A stretch of 64,000 bases of DNA from Desulfovibrio sp. (GCA_016208105.1 JACQYS010000011.1:1-64000), one strand, 5' to 3'. Counted from the first letter of the stretch, positions 18,111-27,198 are shown. The notes: generated by a model not told the origin, from the letters alone. Numbers and translations: made by a program.

Positions 18111-20363
18111 TCAGATGATGTCGACGCCTCCGAACAGCATCTGCTTCATGGCACCTAAGCTCATGCCGTTCACAACCATGTTGTTCTGTTGCTCGACCAT
18201 GATATTCTGTTCAACTGCTTGGATGTTCTGGTTGGCGATGACCTGCTCCTGCTCAGCGATCTGATTGTTCTGGTTGACGATGGCCTGCTCCTGCTCGACG
18301 ATCTGGTTGTTTTGGTTGACTATGGCCTGTTCCTGCTGGACTGCATTTAAATTTTGCTCAACGACGACCTGTTCATGCTGCACGTTCATGTCGTTGTGAT
18401 CCTCGACAACGTTATTCTGTTCCTGAACAATGTTATTCTGCTCTTGGATAACGACATTGTTCTGTTCAATGATGATCTGCTGCTGCTCGGCTATCTGCTC
18501 TTGCTGCGCAACAACAACCTTCTTTTTTATGTGCAGATATTCGCACATGGACTCAATGCCGGTTTTCGAGGGTGTGTAGTCGTACTTGCGCGGTATGACG
18601 ATGTCGTGGCGGGGGCCAAGAGAGATGTTCAAGGTTTCGCCCAATACGGTGGCCATCTTCATCCCGCCCGTGAAGCTCGAAGACTCCCCGAAGGTAACCG
18701 TGTTCCAGACCTGGCAGTTGACGCTGAAGGAATTCCCCGTGCTGATGGCTATTCCGTTTTTGGATGCCGCGTTGTTCCAGTTCCAGTCGCTGTCCGAGCT
18801 CGTGGCGGGCGGATCGTTGGGAGCGCCGATGCGCACCCAGGAGTTTTCCACGGGCGTGTGCAGCAAAAAGCGCTGGCTCCCTTCAAGATCCTCGATGTGG
18901 AACCTGTTGTCACCGGCGGTTGTGAGCCTGCACTGGGTGTTGTTGTCCTCGTTGACCACCATCTTCTGGGTCATGTTGGGCACGGCCCCGGCGATGACGG
19001 GCTTGTCCGGGTTGCCGTCGCGGAAGACCACCAGCACCTCCGTGCCCTTGTGCAGGGGGAAGTGCATGCCGTGGCCGTTGCCGCCGTAGGGGGTCATCAT
19101 GCGTATCCAGTGCGAGGCCTTGCCTTCATTGCGGCCGGACAGGTCCAGGGGAAAGACCACCTTGTAGCGGCCCATGGAGTCGACTTCGGCATATTTGCCT
19201 TCTGCTTCGCCGTCGATCCAGGCAGTGACCGGGCCGGCCACGATGGGCCTGGGCGTCTTGGGCTCCGGCCTGAACTGCACGTCGGACGGGATGGCCACGA
19301 AGGTGTTGCGGTAGAAGGGCTTGTCCTGCGCGGCCTTTGTGTTCTGGCCTGCCAGGGTGGCGATGTAGGCCTCCTGGTGCCCTTCGTGCTTGAGTTCGAT
19401 GGTGGTGTATTCCCGGTTGAAGTCGGAACGGTAGTGGTCGGAGAGGTGGAAGGTGAAGCCGGGGCGCAGAAATGGGGCGGCCGTTTCGCCGTGGAAGCGG
19501 CGGCCCTGGCAGGCGAGGCCGTCGGCCCTGGCCTTGGCCACGTAGTTGGCCTCTGAATTGGAGCGGAGGTCCTCCACGTGCCGGTAGATGGTGCCGAGCC
19601 CGGTCTCGCTCACCTCGTGGCGCCCCTCCACCTGCCTGAGCGTGCGGTAGTTGTAGTCCCGGATGAGCACCTCCTTGGGCAGGCGGTGCAGGGCGCACCG
19701 GAACGACCTGGCGGTCTCGGGGTCGAGCTGTGTGTCCAGGGCCGAAGGCGGGCGATAGGACAGGCCTCCCTCGCCGGTCAGGGGAACGTGGGACATGGCC
19801 GTGTCCGTGACCACGAGCTTCTCCCCGTTTTGCGTCTGCTCGAAGAAGAAATAGAGCCCGGCGCGTTCCATGAGGCGGTTGAAGAAGTTCCAGTGGGTCT
19901 CGTCGTATTGGCAGATCCAGTCGCGCTTTGGGTAATTGGCGGCCAGGCGGAATTCGAAGTCCAGGCCAGGCTGGAGGGCGGCCTGCTTGAGAATGCTTTC
20001 CAGCACGTGGTGCATTTCGTCGTCGAGAAATATCTGGGTGGTGCGAATCTGGGTGAGCCACCAAGCCCTGGGCACTACCAGGGCGCGGTAGAAGGTGAGG
20101 CCGTGGTTCTGCTCGAGCTGGTCGAAGTCCAGGACCATGCCGTTTAAGCCAAGTTCCTGCTTGCCAGGCCGGTGCACGCTCAGGCGCGTGCGTCCGCTGA
20201 GCACCGCGCCCAGGTCGATCTCATGGGAGGCCGAGGCCAGGAGAACGTCGAATTCGTAGAGCTGGGAGAGGCCTTCCGTGCCCGTGAACTTGACTACCTG
20301 GAACGAATCGTCGGGCAGGCCGGAAATGGTGAAATGGTAGCTGGGGGCGTCGGTTGGCGGCAT
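18111..20363 (-). CDS. vgrG: VgrG-type type VI secretion spike with heptad-repeat C-terminus
   Basis: The spike tip of a contractile secretion apparatus, 750 residues. Residues 10-370 are the gp27-like part (SYHFTISGLPDDSFQVVKFTG, then FNFFNRL-type and RAGLYFFFE segments). Residues about 375-470 are the gp5-like OB domain (DSMGRYKVVFPLDLSG, then GTEVLVVFRDGNPDKPVI). A beta-rich region follows to about 600. Residues 616-734 are 17 consecutive seven-residue repeats rich in Q, N, V and I, unlike known VgrG extensions. The ATG at 20363 has an AAGGA site seven bases upstream; the TTG extension to 20456 is rejected. No hcp, PAAR, chaperone or immunity gene is adjacent, so it is an orphan. Confidence 0.88.
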   Translation of the reverse strand: MPPTDAPSYHFTISGLPDDSFQVVKFTGTEGLSQLYEFDVLLASASHEIDLGAVLSGRTRLSVHRPGKQELGLNGMVLDFDQLEQNHGLTFYRALVVPRAWWLTQIRTTQIFLDDEMHHVLESILKQAALQPGLDFEFRLAANYPKRDWICQYDETHWNFFNRLMERAGLYFFFEQTQNGEKLVVTDTAMSHVPLTGEGGLSYRPPSALDTQLDPETARSFRCALHRLPKEVLIRDYNYRTLRQVEGRHEVSETGLGTIYRHVEDLRSNSEANYVAKARADGLACQGRRFHGETAAPFLRPGFTFHLSDHYRSDFNREYTTIELKHEGHQEAYIATLAGQNTKAAQDKPFYRNTFVAIPSDVQFRPEPKTPRPIVAGPVTAWIDGEAEGKYAEVDSMGRYKVVFPLDLSGRNEGKASHWIRMMTPYGGNGHGMHFPLHKGTEVLVVFRDGNPDKPVIAGAVPNMTQKMVVNEDNNTQCRLTTAGDNRFHIEDLEGSQRFLLHTPVENSWVRIGAPNDPPATSSDSDWNWNNAASKNGIAISTGNSFSVNCQVWNTVTFGESSSFTGGMKMATVLGETLNISLGPRHDIVIPRKYDYTPSKTGIESMCEYLHIKKKVVVAQQEQIAEQQQIIIEQNNVVIQEQNNIVQEQNNVVEDHNDMNVQHEQVVVEQNLNAVQQEQAIVNQNNQIVEQEQAIVNQNNQIAEQEQVIANQNIQAVEQNIMVEQQNNMVVNGMSLGAMKQMLFGGVDII
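18162..18518 (-). repeat. Seventeen tandem heptads inside vgrG
   Basis: Repeats of the form I-V-x-Q-x-x-x, for example IVNQNNQ and IVEQEQA, run without interruption for 119 residues. At DNA level the units between about 18225 and 18350 are near-identical 42-base blocks, indicating recent expansion by duplication. A hydrophobic residue in position a and glutamine in position d suits a trimeric coiled coil. Confidence 0.85.
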
Positions 20364-20737
20364 GGTGGATCCTTGGCTGCTGAATTGACCGGATAATTTC
20401 CCGGCGTTCGCCTCCGCCAGTGGAGGCACGGCCTGGCCGAAATCCTGGAACAACAAGCGCGGATACCAAAAATACGACTAAGGAGTTCCAACCATTTCTA
20501 CACGAAGAATGGCGCTAGCGGAATGGGTTGCCGGCGATAGGGTGAATAAATGTCGGAAAAGCAGTGCATTGGCTTGAAATCATTGGCTTGGAATGTTTGA
20601 GCCAAGTGCAGGCGAGTCTTTTGTGCGACTACAGCTAGGCGAATTCCAAAGTCTTAAGCGCGTTGTCCGGCTCGCTGATTGAACACACGCAAGCGGGCTC
20701 ACATGATCAAGCCCGCTTACGCGTTATTGCAGGCTAT
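20364..20737. other. Gap upstream of vgrG
   Basis: No convincing gene. It contains a hairpin with a nine-base-pair core (AAGCGGGCT at 20691-20699 with 20710-20718) lacking a T tract, and a short direct repeat of ATTGGCTTG near 20570-20590. It should hold the vgrG promoter. Confidence 0.35.
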
Positions 20738-20833
20738 TTACACTGCATCGTAGATGCGAATGTCAGGTGCTGATTTCAGATACGGGGCGAGCGAGTTCAC
20801 CACGTCTTGCGTGAAGGGCGTGCTTTTGGCGAT
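20738..20833 (-). pseudogene. Possible 3' fragment of a lost gene
   Basis: A minus-strand frame with coding-like GC-rich third positions encodes a tail that contains TPFTQDVVNSLAPYLKSA and ends DIRIYDAV before a stop at 20738-20740. Two in-frame stops lie directly upstream and there is no start. It follows the 144-residue gene on the same strand. I do not recognise the family; it may also be chance. Confidence 0.25.
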
Positions 20834-20839
20834 GTTTCA

Positions 20840-21274
20840 TCATTTCCCGCGCAAATCCCCCAGGAGTGGCATTCTTGCCTCGGGCTTTGGTCCAACACCG
20901 TCCGCGGAACCTTCCAGACCGGCCTTGAACGCTGAAATAAGCGCCTTGGTGGCGTCTATGAACTCCTGGTCGTGGAAGGTCCGGTTGATTGTGGCGTGGA
21001 GCACGATCTTGCCGGGGTGCGGCGGGTATCCCGTGGTCACGGTCCAGGCCAGGGCGTTCGGGCAGTCCGGCACCCAGAAGCGCACGCCGCCCATTACCTC
21101 GTCGCGCCGGATGTGGTAGCGGCCCCACTGGAAAAAGTAGACCACACGGCCAAGCTCTTCTTCCTCATCCACCGACTCTATCTCGTCACAATAGTCCGGC
21201 AAGGCGCTCAACGTGAGCATTTGGCGGATTCCCTCGGGAGTGGCAGCCACATCCGCGAACTCGAAAAACTCCAT
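20840..21274 (-). CDS. Conserved-looking hypothetical protein, 144 residues
   Basis: A soluble acidic protein beginning MEFFEFADVAATPEG, with an acidic patch (DEIESVDEEEE) and a central beta-like region GRVVYFFQWGRYHI. Codon use is typical of the core genome and the start has a good AGGAGG site five bases upstream, so it is a real gene. No domain is recognised and there is no signal peptide or membrane helix. It is transcribed in the same direction as vgrG but separated from it by 476 bases, so a functional link with the spike is only a possibility. Confidence 0.75.
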   Translation of the reverse strand: MEFFEFADVAATPEGIRQMLTLSALPDYCDEIESVDEEEELGRVVYFFQWGRYHIRRDEVMGGVRFWVPDCPNALAWTVTTGYPPHPGKIVLHATINRTFHDQEFIDATKALISAFKAGLEGSADGVGPKPEARMPLLGDLRGK

Positions 21275-21555
21275 CTCAACCTCCTGTGTGCAACGCCTTT
21301 GGAAACCATGAACACGCCGGCAGCGTCAATGCGCTCCTTCCGCTACTCGTTCTGCGCAATCATGGGGCTTCGTCGCGACAGCATGGTGCGAACCATGGCC
21401 AGTCCCTTTTCGCCAGGGACCCGCAGGGCCACCTCCGTGGCGCAACCCGAAGCGCAGGAGGCGCACAAGGTTACGGACCCGGGTGACGCGTTGCGAAATC
21501 CGCCAGGGATGAGCGCGTAGCGGCCTTGAACCCCCTAGACTCGGGTACGCCAAAC
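21275..21555. other. Gap with only a doubtful cysteine-rich frame
   Basis: On the minus strand a frame ending at 21343 contains CASCASGC followed by ATEVALRVPGEKGL, with coding-like third positions but no ATG or GTG start and no ribosome site. A plus-strand frame over the same bases is equally undecided. It may be a decayed small gene. Confidence 0.25.
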
Positions 21556-21591
21556 AAAAGCGGCCTACGCCAAGAGCGTAAGCCGCTTTTT
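21556..21591. terminator. Terminator after the secreted alpha/beta hydrolase
   Basis: AAAAGCGGC-TACGC pairs with GCGTA-GCCGCTTTT around a short loop, with T runs on both strands. It ends the minus-strand hydrolase gene that stops at 21618. Confidence 0.8.
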
Positions 21592-21617
21592 AAGTGTGCA
21601 GTGGCGTGAACGGGGGG

Positions 21618-23339
21618 CTATTGCTTGGGCTTGGCCCTCTCGTCCAGCCAGTCGAGAATGCGTTCGCTGGAGGCCAGGGGCGCGCCCAGCTGGCAGTGGA
21701 ACTGCGTGCCCCGCAAGGCGTCGAACTCCATGTAGGTCTTCTTGGCCTTCACACCATTGAAGAACAGTTTGGACTGGGCGTTGGATGCGGCCACCTGGTC
21801 CTCGCTTGAGTTCACCACCAGCATTTCGGTCTCTATCTTACCCATGGTGTCGGCCTGGTTGAATTTCCTAAGCTTCGTGAACAGCGCGCTCGGGGTCTTG
21901 GCGTCGAAGGTCCAGAGCATCTGGTTGATGAACTGGGCCTGCTCCGGGTGCTTGGCCATCTCCTTGCCCACCAGCTCGTCCACCCGGGCCGCCTGGGCCG
22001 GAACGTCCACGCCCGCAAGCACCTCGGCCGGGAACTTGGACAACACGCCGTCAAAGGGGCTGACCACGCCGCCGTCGGCGATGCCCCAGGCAATGCGCTT
22101 CTCGAAGGCCAGGGCGCGCGGCACCAGATAGCCGCCCATGGAGTAGCCGATGACGGCCATGCGCCTGGAATCCACCTCGGGCAGGGTGACGGCGAAGTCC
22201 ACCACGGGGGTGACCACCTTCTCCCAGTCGTGCCGGAAGGGCAGGCCCTGCTTGACGATCATCTCGCCCTGGCCGGGGCCTTCGAAGATCAGGCAGGCGT
22301 AGCCGCGCTTCGCGGCATGGGCGGCGATGATGAAGTAGAGGTCCTCGGCGGTGCCGTCCAGGCCGGTCTGGATGATGAGCAGCGGGCGCTTGCGTTTGGT
22401 GGTGTCCGGGGTGACCAGGTAGCCGGGCAGGGTGGTCTTTTCATACGGAATGCGCACGGGCTTAATGCGCCCCTCGGAGAGCTGGGCGGCCTTCAGAAAG
22501 GTGTCGCGGCCGTCCTGCCAGGCCACGGCGCCGCGCGGGTCGCTTCCGAAGAGGTAGATTCCGCTGGCCCGGTAGTATTCGGTGGCGCGGAAATACTGCT
22601 GCATGGCGCTTACGTTATGCCCGGCGGCGGCGTCCCGGTCGGCCGCGTCGCGCAGCCTGCGGGCCATGGCGTTCCAGGCCTGATACCAGCTCTCCTTGTC
22701 GTAGTCCTTCACCTGGCTTGTGATGGTGAGCATCTCGCCCAGGTCCGCCCCGCCCGCCGCGATGAGCCCGGCCCTCCACAGACATTGGAACACGAAGGCG
22801 CCGTCGTTGAAGAGGAACTTGCTCATGGCCCGGTCGGAGATGTCGCGCGCGGGTTTTTCCGGCTTGCCGCGGTAGTTGTCCCAGTGGGAGACCTCGCCGC
22901 TTATGTACACGTGCCCCTGCTGGGGGAAGTGGGTGTGGATGAAGACCCACTTCTTGTCGAGGCCCGTGTTCTTGGCCAGGGAGTCGGCGATGGCGGTCAT
23001 CATCTTGGCCACCATGTCGTCGGTCATGAAGCCGGGCACGTAGAGGTCCACGAACATGGGCTTGTCCGTGGCGGGCTTGCCCATGCAGTGCACGGCGTCG
23101 AAGGTCTGCCAGTAGTAGGTGAGGAGTTCCTCGCCCAAACCCGTTGACTTGGACACCTCGCGGCTGACGGCGGCCAGCACGGCCGGGACGTCCAGGTTCG
23201 ATTTCGTATAGGTGATGCGCACCATGGGGTCGGCAGGGTCGATGCCGCCCTCCGCGCGGGCCTGCCCGAAGGGGGCCGACACGGCGGCAAGAATGATGAG
23301 AAGCATGGCGACGGGATATCTGCGAATGAAATCCGACAT
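21618..23339 (-). CDS. Secreted alpha/beta hydrolase with tautomerase-like N-terminal region
   Basis: A 573-residue exported protein with a signal peptide (FIRRYPVAMLLIILAAVSA, probable cut after ARA). Residues about 35-150 contain two successive beta-alpha-beta units, MVRITYTKSNLDVPAVL and MFVDLYVPGFMTDDMV, which look like tandem 4-oxalocrotonate tautomerase folds. The C-terminal half is an FrsA/dihydropseudooxynicotine-hydrolase-like alpha/beta hydrolase: oxyanion region TGLDGTAED, nucleophile GYSMGG near residue 398, and a late acid and histidine (SSEDQV, TQFHCQL). The start chosen has AGGAGG ten bases upstream and directly begins the signal peptide. Substrate unknown. Stand-alone gene, divergent from the CHASE kinase. 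Confidence 0.82.
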   Translation of the reverse strand: MSDFIRRYPVAMLLIILAAVSAPFGQARAEGGIDPADPMVRITYTKSNLDVPAVLAAVSREVSKSTGLGEELLTYYWQTFDAVHCMGKPATDKPMFVDLYVPGFMTDDMVAKMMTAIADSLAKNTGLDKKWVFIHTHFPQQGHVYISGEVSHWDNYRGKPEKPARDISDRAMSKFLFNDGAFVFQCLWRAGLIAAGGADLGEMLTITSQVKDYDKESWYQAWNAMARRLRDAADRDAAAGHNVSAMQQYFRATEYYRASGIYLFGSDPRGAVAWQDGRDTFLKAAQLSEGRIKPVRIPYEKTTLPGYLVTPDTTKRKRPLLIIQTGLDGTAEDLYFIIAAHAAKRGYACLIFEGPGQGEMIVKQGLPFRHDWEKVVTPVVDFAVTLPEVDSRRMAVIGYSMGGYLVPRALAFEKRIAWGIADGGVVSPFDGVLSKFPAEVLAGVDVPAQAARVDELVGKEMAKHPEQAQFINQMLWTFDAKTPSALFTKLRKFNQADTMGKIETEMLVVNSSEDQVAASNAQSKLFFNGVKAKKTYMEFDALRGTQFHCQLGAPLASSERILDWLDERAKPKQ

Positions 23340-23594
23340 AGCAGGAGTTCCTCCTTCAGGGCCTGGAATGGCGCTATTCGCCATACAGGTCATGAAGGAG
23401 AAACCTAGCAGTCCGTCCTTACAAAATCCTTACATCGGGCGGGGAGAGGGATAAAGCGCGGAGGATTTGCGGAAATATGGGAGAGGAGGATTGCGGGGAG
23501 TGGGGGGATTCTTCGTCCCGTATCGATTGTCCCGCGCTTTCGTTGCAATTTACCGTGTTTTTCGTAAATACGTTGGAGACCAAAGGAGTGTTCA

Positions 23595-25901
23595 ATGCCA
23601 GAGTACTCTCCCAGTCGTCCTTTGTCAGAGAAAACGGCCTGGCCATCGGACAGGCTGATACTTCTGGGCAAGTCAGCCAGCTGGATTCTGTTGGCCTTGA
23701 GCCTCGCCGGTACCACCTTCGCCTGGTATCTCGCCAATGGAGCGGTCTCCTCGCATGCGCGGGCCAATTTCGAGTTTCGCACCACGGAAATAACCAACGC
23801 AATTCGAGACCGCATCGGAGCGTACGTGCTGGCCCTGCGAGGAGGGGCGGCCCTTTTCAACGCCTCGCGCACCGTCACGATGACCCAATGGAAAGACTTC
23901 GCCGCAACCATGGATCTCAACACGAATTATCCCGGCATTCAGGGGCTGGGATACTCCCCGGCCATCTTTCCCGACACCAAGGAGCAACACATAGCCGAGA
24001 TGCGTTCGCAGGGTTTTCCCGACTACGCCATCCGCCCGCCCGGAGACCGCGAGGCCTATACGCCGGTGATCTACCTGGAACCGGACAACGCCCTCAACAA
24101 AAAGGCCTTCGGGTTCGACACCTTCAGCAACGACGTGCGCCGCGCCGCCATCGAACGCGCGCGGGACACCGCAAAGCCCACCATAACCGGCAAGATAACC
24201 CTGGTGCAGGAAGGCACCACCAATGTTCAGCCGGGTTTCATCATGTTTCTGGCGGTGTACAAGAGCCAGGAGCCTCCGGCCACGGTGGAGGAACGCCGGC
24301 TATCGATCAAGGGATACGTCAATGCGCCGTTTCGCATGTACAATCTCATGAACGGCATAATACCAGACACCCAGAACGATGTTGCCTTTGAGGTTTTCGA
24401 TGGCTCGGAAATGGCGGATGCTTCGCTCATGTACCGCAGCGAAGCGCTGACATCGAATCGAGAGCAGATACGTCCCGCATCGTTTGTTTCCATTGAACGC
24501 ATGGAGATTCTTGGCAGGCCGTGGACCGTCCGCTTGTCTGCTCTTGAAGAATTCGAGAATGCCATTGATCGTCGTGTGCCATATTTTATCGCATGTTCAG
24601 GACTGATTGTCAGCCTGTTGCTCTTTGCGGTTTTTCGGGCCTTCCTGCGCGATCGCGTCAATATCCTGCTGCTGGAACAGGCAAGGAAGCATGAATCGGA
24701 ACTGCTCCGTGGGATACTGGACAATTTCCCGATGCCCTATATCCTGGTTGATGCAAAGCAACGCATACTCAAAACAAATACTCGCTTCATTGAGATGCTT
24801 GAATTGGATGTTTCAATAGAAGGCTGCAACGGAAAGACTCTTAAGGAAATATCCTGCCATGATGCTGAATATATAGAGTTGATCGAAAAGAGCATTTCTG
24901 ACGGGGCGGTATTGCAAAATGCGGAGGTGCATACAAAGAGTTGCAAGGGAAAAGACAAGGTCATGCTGGTGAGCATTTCTCCCTTGTACGACATCGACAA
25001 GGTCTGCATAGGCGGACTGTGCATCTACATGGACCTGACGGAACGCCGTCAGATGGAGATCAAGCTTGCCAGCGTGGGCAAGATGGAGGCCATAGGCCAA
25101 CTGGCCGCAGGCATAGCGCACGAGATAAACACCCCCACCCAGTATGTGGGAGACGGCGTCACCTTCCTGCGGGATTCATTTGCGGATATTTCCAGGGTGT
25201 TAACCCAGGTTGAACACTACGCTGCCCAGCCTGACGCGGTGGGAGAGGTTGCGGCACAGGCCATGAAGGAACTGTTGCATGATGTCGAAGCTGAATTTCT
25301 CCAGAAAGAAATACCCAGCACTATAAATAGAATTTTTGAAGGCATTGAACGCATCAGCACCATTGTTCAAGCCATGCGCCGATTCTCGCATTCTTCCGGA
25401 GACAGGATGCTGACAGTAGACCTTGAGAACGTTGTACGAACGACTGTGGAAATTTCACGCAACGAATGGAAATACGTCTCCACAATGGAACTCGATTTTT
25501 CCAAGGACCTCCCAAACGTCCGCTGCCAGCAGGATGAAATAAGCCAGGTTCTGCTCAATATCATTGTGAATGCATCTCACTCTGTAGCGGACGTGGTAAA
25601 GAACAAGAATGAACTTGGAAAAATAACCATACGAACCAGAAAAGTTGACGATATGGCTGAAATTTCCATCAGCGACACGGGTTCAGGCATACCTGAAGAA
25701 GTGCGCGACAAGGTTTTCAACATGTTCTTCACCACAAAGGATGTCGGGAAAGGCACCGGACAAGGGCTGGCCATCGCCTACGAGAGTGTGGTCAACAAGC
25801 ATGAAGGCTCTCTTACATTCAGTACAGAAGTTGGTGTGGGAACAACATTCTATGTGCGCATTCCGATAGACGGCCCTAAAAACAGCAAGAATGAATTGTG
25901 A
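23595..25901 (+). CDS. CHASE-PAS sensor histidine kinase
   Basis: A 768-residue membrane kinase. Helix 1 is near residues 27-47, a periplasmic CHASE domain spans about 80-300 (contains GIQGLGYSPAIFPDTKEQ), and helix 2 is near 328-350. A PAS domain follows, then the H-box AAGIAHEINTPTQYVGD near residue 505 and a HATPase domain with SDTGSGIPEEV and GKGTGQGLAIAY. CHASE domains bind small extracellular ligands. Its H-box and spacing are shared with the large kinase at 57024, so the two are paralogues. No response regulator is adjacent. The start has AAGGAG six bases upstream. Confidence 0.92.
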   Translation: MPEYSPSRPLSEKTAWPSDRLILLGKSASWILLALSLAGTTFAWYLANGAVSSHARANFEFRTTEITNAIRDRIGAYVLALRGGAALFNASRTVTMTQWKDFAATMDLNTNYPGIQGLGYSPAIFPDTKEQHIAEMRSQGFPDYAIRPPGDREAYTPVIYLEPDNALNKKAFGFDTFSNDVRRAAIERARDTAKPTITGKITLVQEGTTNVQPGFIMFLAVYKSQEPPATVEERRLSIKGYVNAPFRMYNLMNGIIPDTQNDVAFEVFDGSEMADASLMYRSEALTSNREQIRPASFVSIERMEILGRPWTVRLSALEEFENAIDRRVPYFIACSGLIVSLLLFAVFRAFLRDRVNILLLEQARKHESELLRGILDNFPMPYILVDAKQRILKTNTRFIEMLELDVSIEGCNGKTLKEISCHDAEYIELIEKSISDGAVLQNAEVHTKSCKGKDKVMLVSISPLYDIDKVCIGGLCIYMDLTERRQMEIKLASVGKMEAIGQLAAGIAHEINTPTQYVGDGVTFLRDSFADISRVLTQVEHYAAQPDAVGEVAAQAMKELLHDVEAEFLQKEIPSTINRIFEGIERISTIVQAMRRFSHSSGDRMLTVDLENVVRTTVEISRNEWKYVSTMELDFSKDLPNVRCQQDEISQVLLNIIVNASHSVADVVKNKNELGKITIRTRKVDDMAEISISDTGSGIPEEVRDKVFNMFFTTKDVGKGTGQGLAIAYESVVNKHEGSLTFSTEVGVGTTFYVRIPIDGPKNSKNEL

Positions 25902-26052
25902 GAGACGTAAGCGAAGTGTTCGTTTCTCAATGCCGCAACAACTGGTTTTTAACGTCTCACTCCAAGCGATCCGAAAGGGCGACAGCCGGGGCGACCTGCC
26001 CCGGTTGGCGTGGTCCATGCCAATGGCAGGGGGGGGCAGGCACCCGGCCCTC

Positions 26053-26511
26053 TCACCCCGGAAAGACCACCTTCAGGTGCTCCTGGCGGTGGTCGAATAT
26101 CTCCCGCAGCTTCTTGCGCACATGCAGGGCATGCATAAGGCTCCCCAAGGGCCAGAAGGGCAGGGAGTAGTGCACCAGGTCGTACATCTCGACTCCCCGG
26201 TCGATTTCGCGGAAATGGTGCTGGTGGTGCCAGAACCGGTAGGGGCCGAAGCGCTGCTCGTCCACGAAGAGAACGGGTTCCACCACGTGGGTGATCTCGG
26301 TGATCCAGTTCATGGGGATGCCGGCCAGGGCCGTGATCCTGTATTCGATGATCATGCCCGGGTGCATCCGTGGCGGCACGTTCGAGCGGATGTCGAAGCA
26401 CAGCCACTCGGGGGTCAAGTCGCACAGGTTGTTCGGGTCGCTGAAGTATGCCCAGGCCTCGCTTAGGGTAATGGGCAATATCTGGGTGCGGCTCAAGGCG
26501 TGGAGCGTCAT
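26053..26511 (-). CDS. SRPBCC-fold (START-like) protein
   Basis: A 152-residue protein of the SRPBCC ligand-binding superfamily, of the coenzyme Q-binding/cell-division-inhibitor-like subgroup. Typical segments are PITLSEAWAYFSDPNNLCDLTPEW and FVDEQRFGPYRFWHHQHHF. These proteins enclose a hydrophobic cavity; the ligand here is unknown. No clear ribosome site was found. It is convergent with the CHASE kinase, and a GC-rich hairpin at about 25991-26012 without a T tract lies between them. Confidence 0.8.
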   Translation of the reverse strand: MTLHALSRTQILPITLSEAWAYFSDPNNLCDLTPEWLCFDIRSNVPPRMHPGMIIEYRITALAGIPMNWITEITHVVEPVLFVDEQRFGPYRFWHHQHHFREIDRGVEMYDLVHYSLPFWPLGSLMHALHVRKKLREIFDHRQEHLKVVFPG

Positions 26512-26667
26512 GTGGTCACCATGGCGAGCATTACTTGCACAGGAATTCGTGCGGATATGTGCAGGCTATCACGTTTCGCCTGCGCTTTGCCGCAATATTT
26601 TGCACAAAACCATTCATACCGTTTTGGTGTTAATTTGTAATGATTTCAAATAGCTAAACAATTATCT

Positions 26668-26683
26668 TGGTCTGATCTTTGCT
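26668..26683 (+). promoter_or_regulatory. Candidate sigma-54 promoter
   Basis: TGGTCTG-N4-TTGCT has the invariant GG and GC dinucleotides with exact -24/-12 spacing and lies 92 bases before the ATG of the small secreted protein. No enhancer site was identified. Confidence 0.5.
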
Positions 26684-26774
26684 TGAAGTATGGCCAAATA
26701 CCAGATTGGAGTTCACGATACTCCATTTCTGCACAAGTTGTCTGTTTCATAACACTCTATCAAGGAGCAGCAAC

Positions 26775-27047
26775 ATGAAACGGCATGTTCTTTTGACTGT
26801 CGCCGTCCTGGCAATTCTGGCGCAACCGGCACTGGCCTGGGGGCCTCCCTGGGCTTCCGACTCGCAGGCATGGGGCCCGCAGTGCACCACGTGCATCGCC
26901 ACCGGCACCACACCCGCAGGCATGGGGACAGGCAGTGTTGCCACCGGCCAGCAGCAGGGCGCCACGCCGCTCTATCTCGGGCTGGGCTACGGCGACGGCA
27001 CGCAGCCCATGCCCCGGGACGGCACCGGTTTCGGCAGCCCCTGGTAG
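26775..27047 (+). CDS. Small secreted Gly/Pro/Trp-rich protein
   Basis: A 90-residue protein. The signal peptide HVLLTVAVLAILAQPALA is followed by a mature region of about 70 residues starting WGPPWASDSQAWGP, with one C-x2-C pair (CTTC), many glycines and threonines, and a C-terminal FGSPW. No domain is recognised. The AAGGAG site lies seven to eight bases upstream of this ATG; the open frame to 26679 would run through the promoter. The probable sigma-54 promoter suggests expression under a specific stress or nitrogen/respiratory regulator. Confidence 0.75.
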   Translation: MKRHVLLTVAVLAILAQPALAWGPPWASDSQAWGPQCTTCIATGTTPAGMGTGSVATGQQQGATPLYLGLGYGDGTQPMPRDGTGFGSPW

Positions 27048-27198
27048 GTGAGCCCGGCCTTGGCGGTCGCGGCCGGGAACAGTGGACGGCCCGGCGGGCG
27101 TGAGTTTACGCTGGTCATTCCCGGCTTACGGGCTTCCGCCCGCTCCAGGTGAGGAGCCTGTACAAGGAGACGGTTGGGCAAGCGAGTGTCCAACGAAC

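Noticed and set aside
18162-18518. CRISPR-like or satellite repeat
   Set aside because: The repeats stay in frame and encode heptads of a single protein; there are no spacers.
20364-20456. TTG start giving a 781-residue VgrG
   Set aside because: The ATG at 20363 has a well-placed AAGGA site and starts at the conserved fold.
20687-20722. Terminator downstream of the 144-residue gene
   Set aside because: The hairpin is good but neither strand has a T tract, so it is only mentioned as a hairpin.
25899-25959. Imperfect inverted repeat GTGAGAGACGT / ACGTCTCAC at the end of the CHASE kinase
   Set aside because: It has a two-base bulge and a long loop with no T tract; no function is supported.
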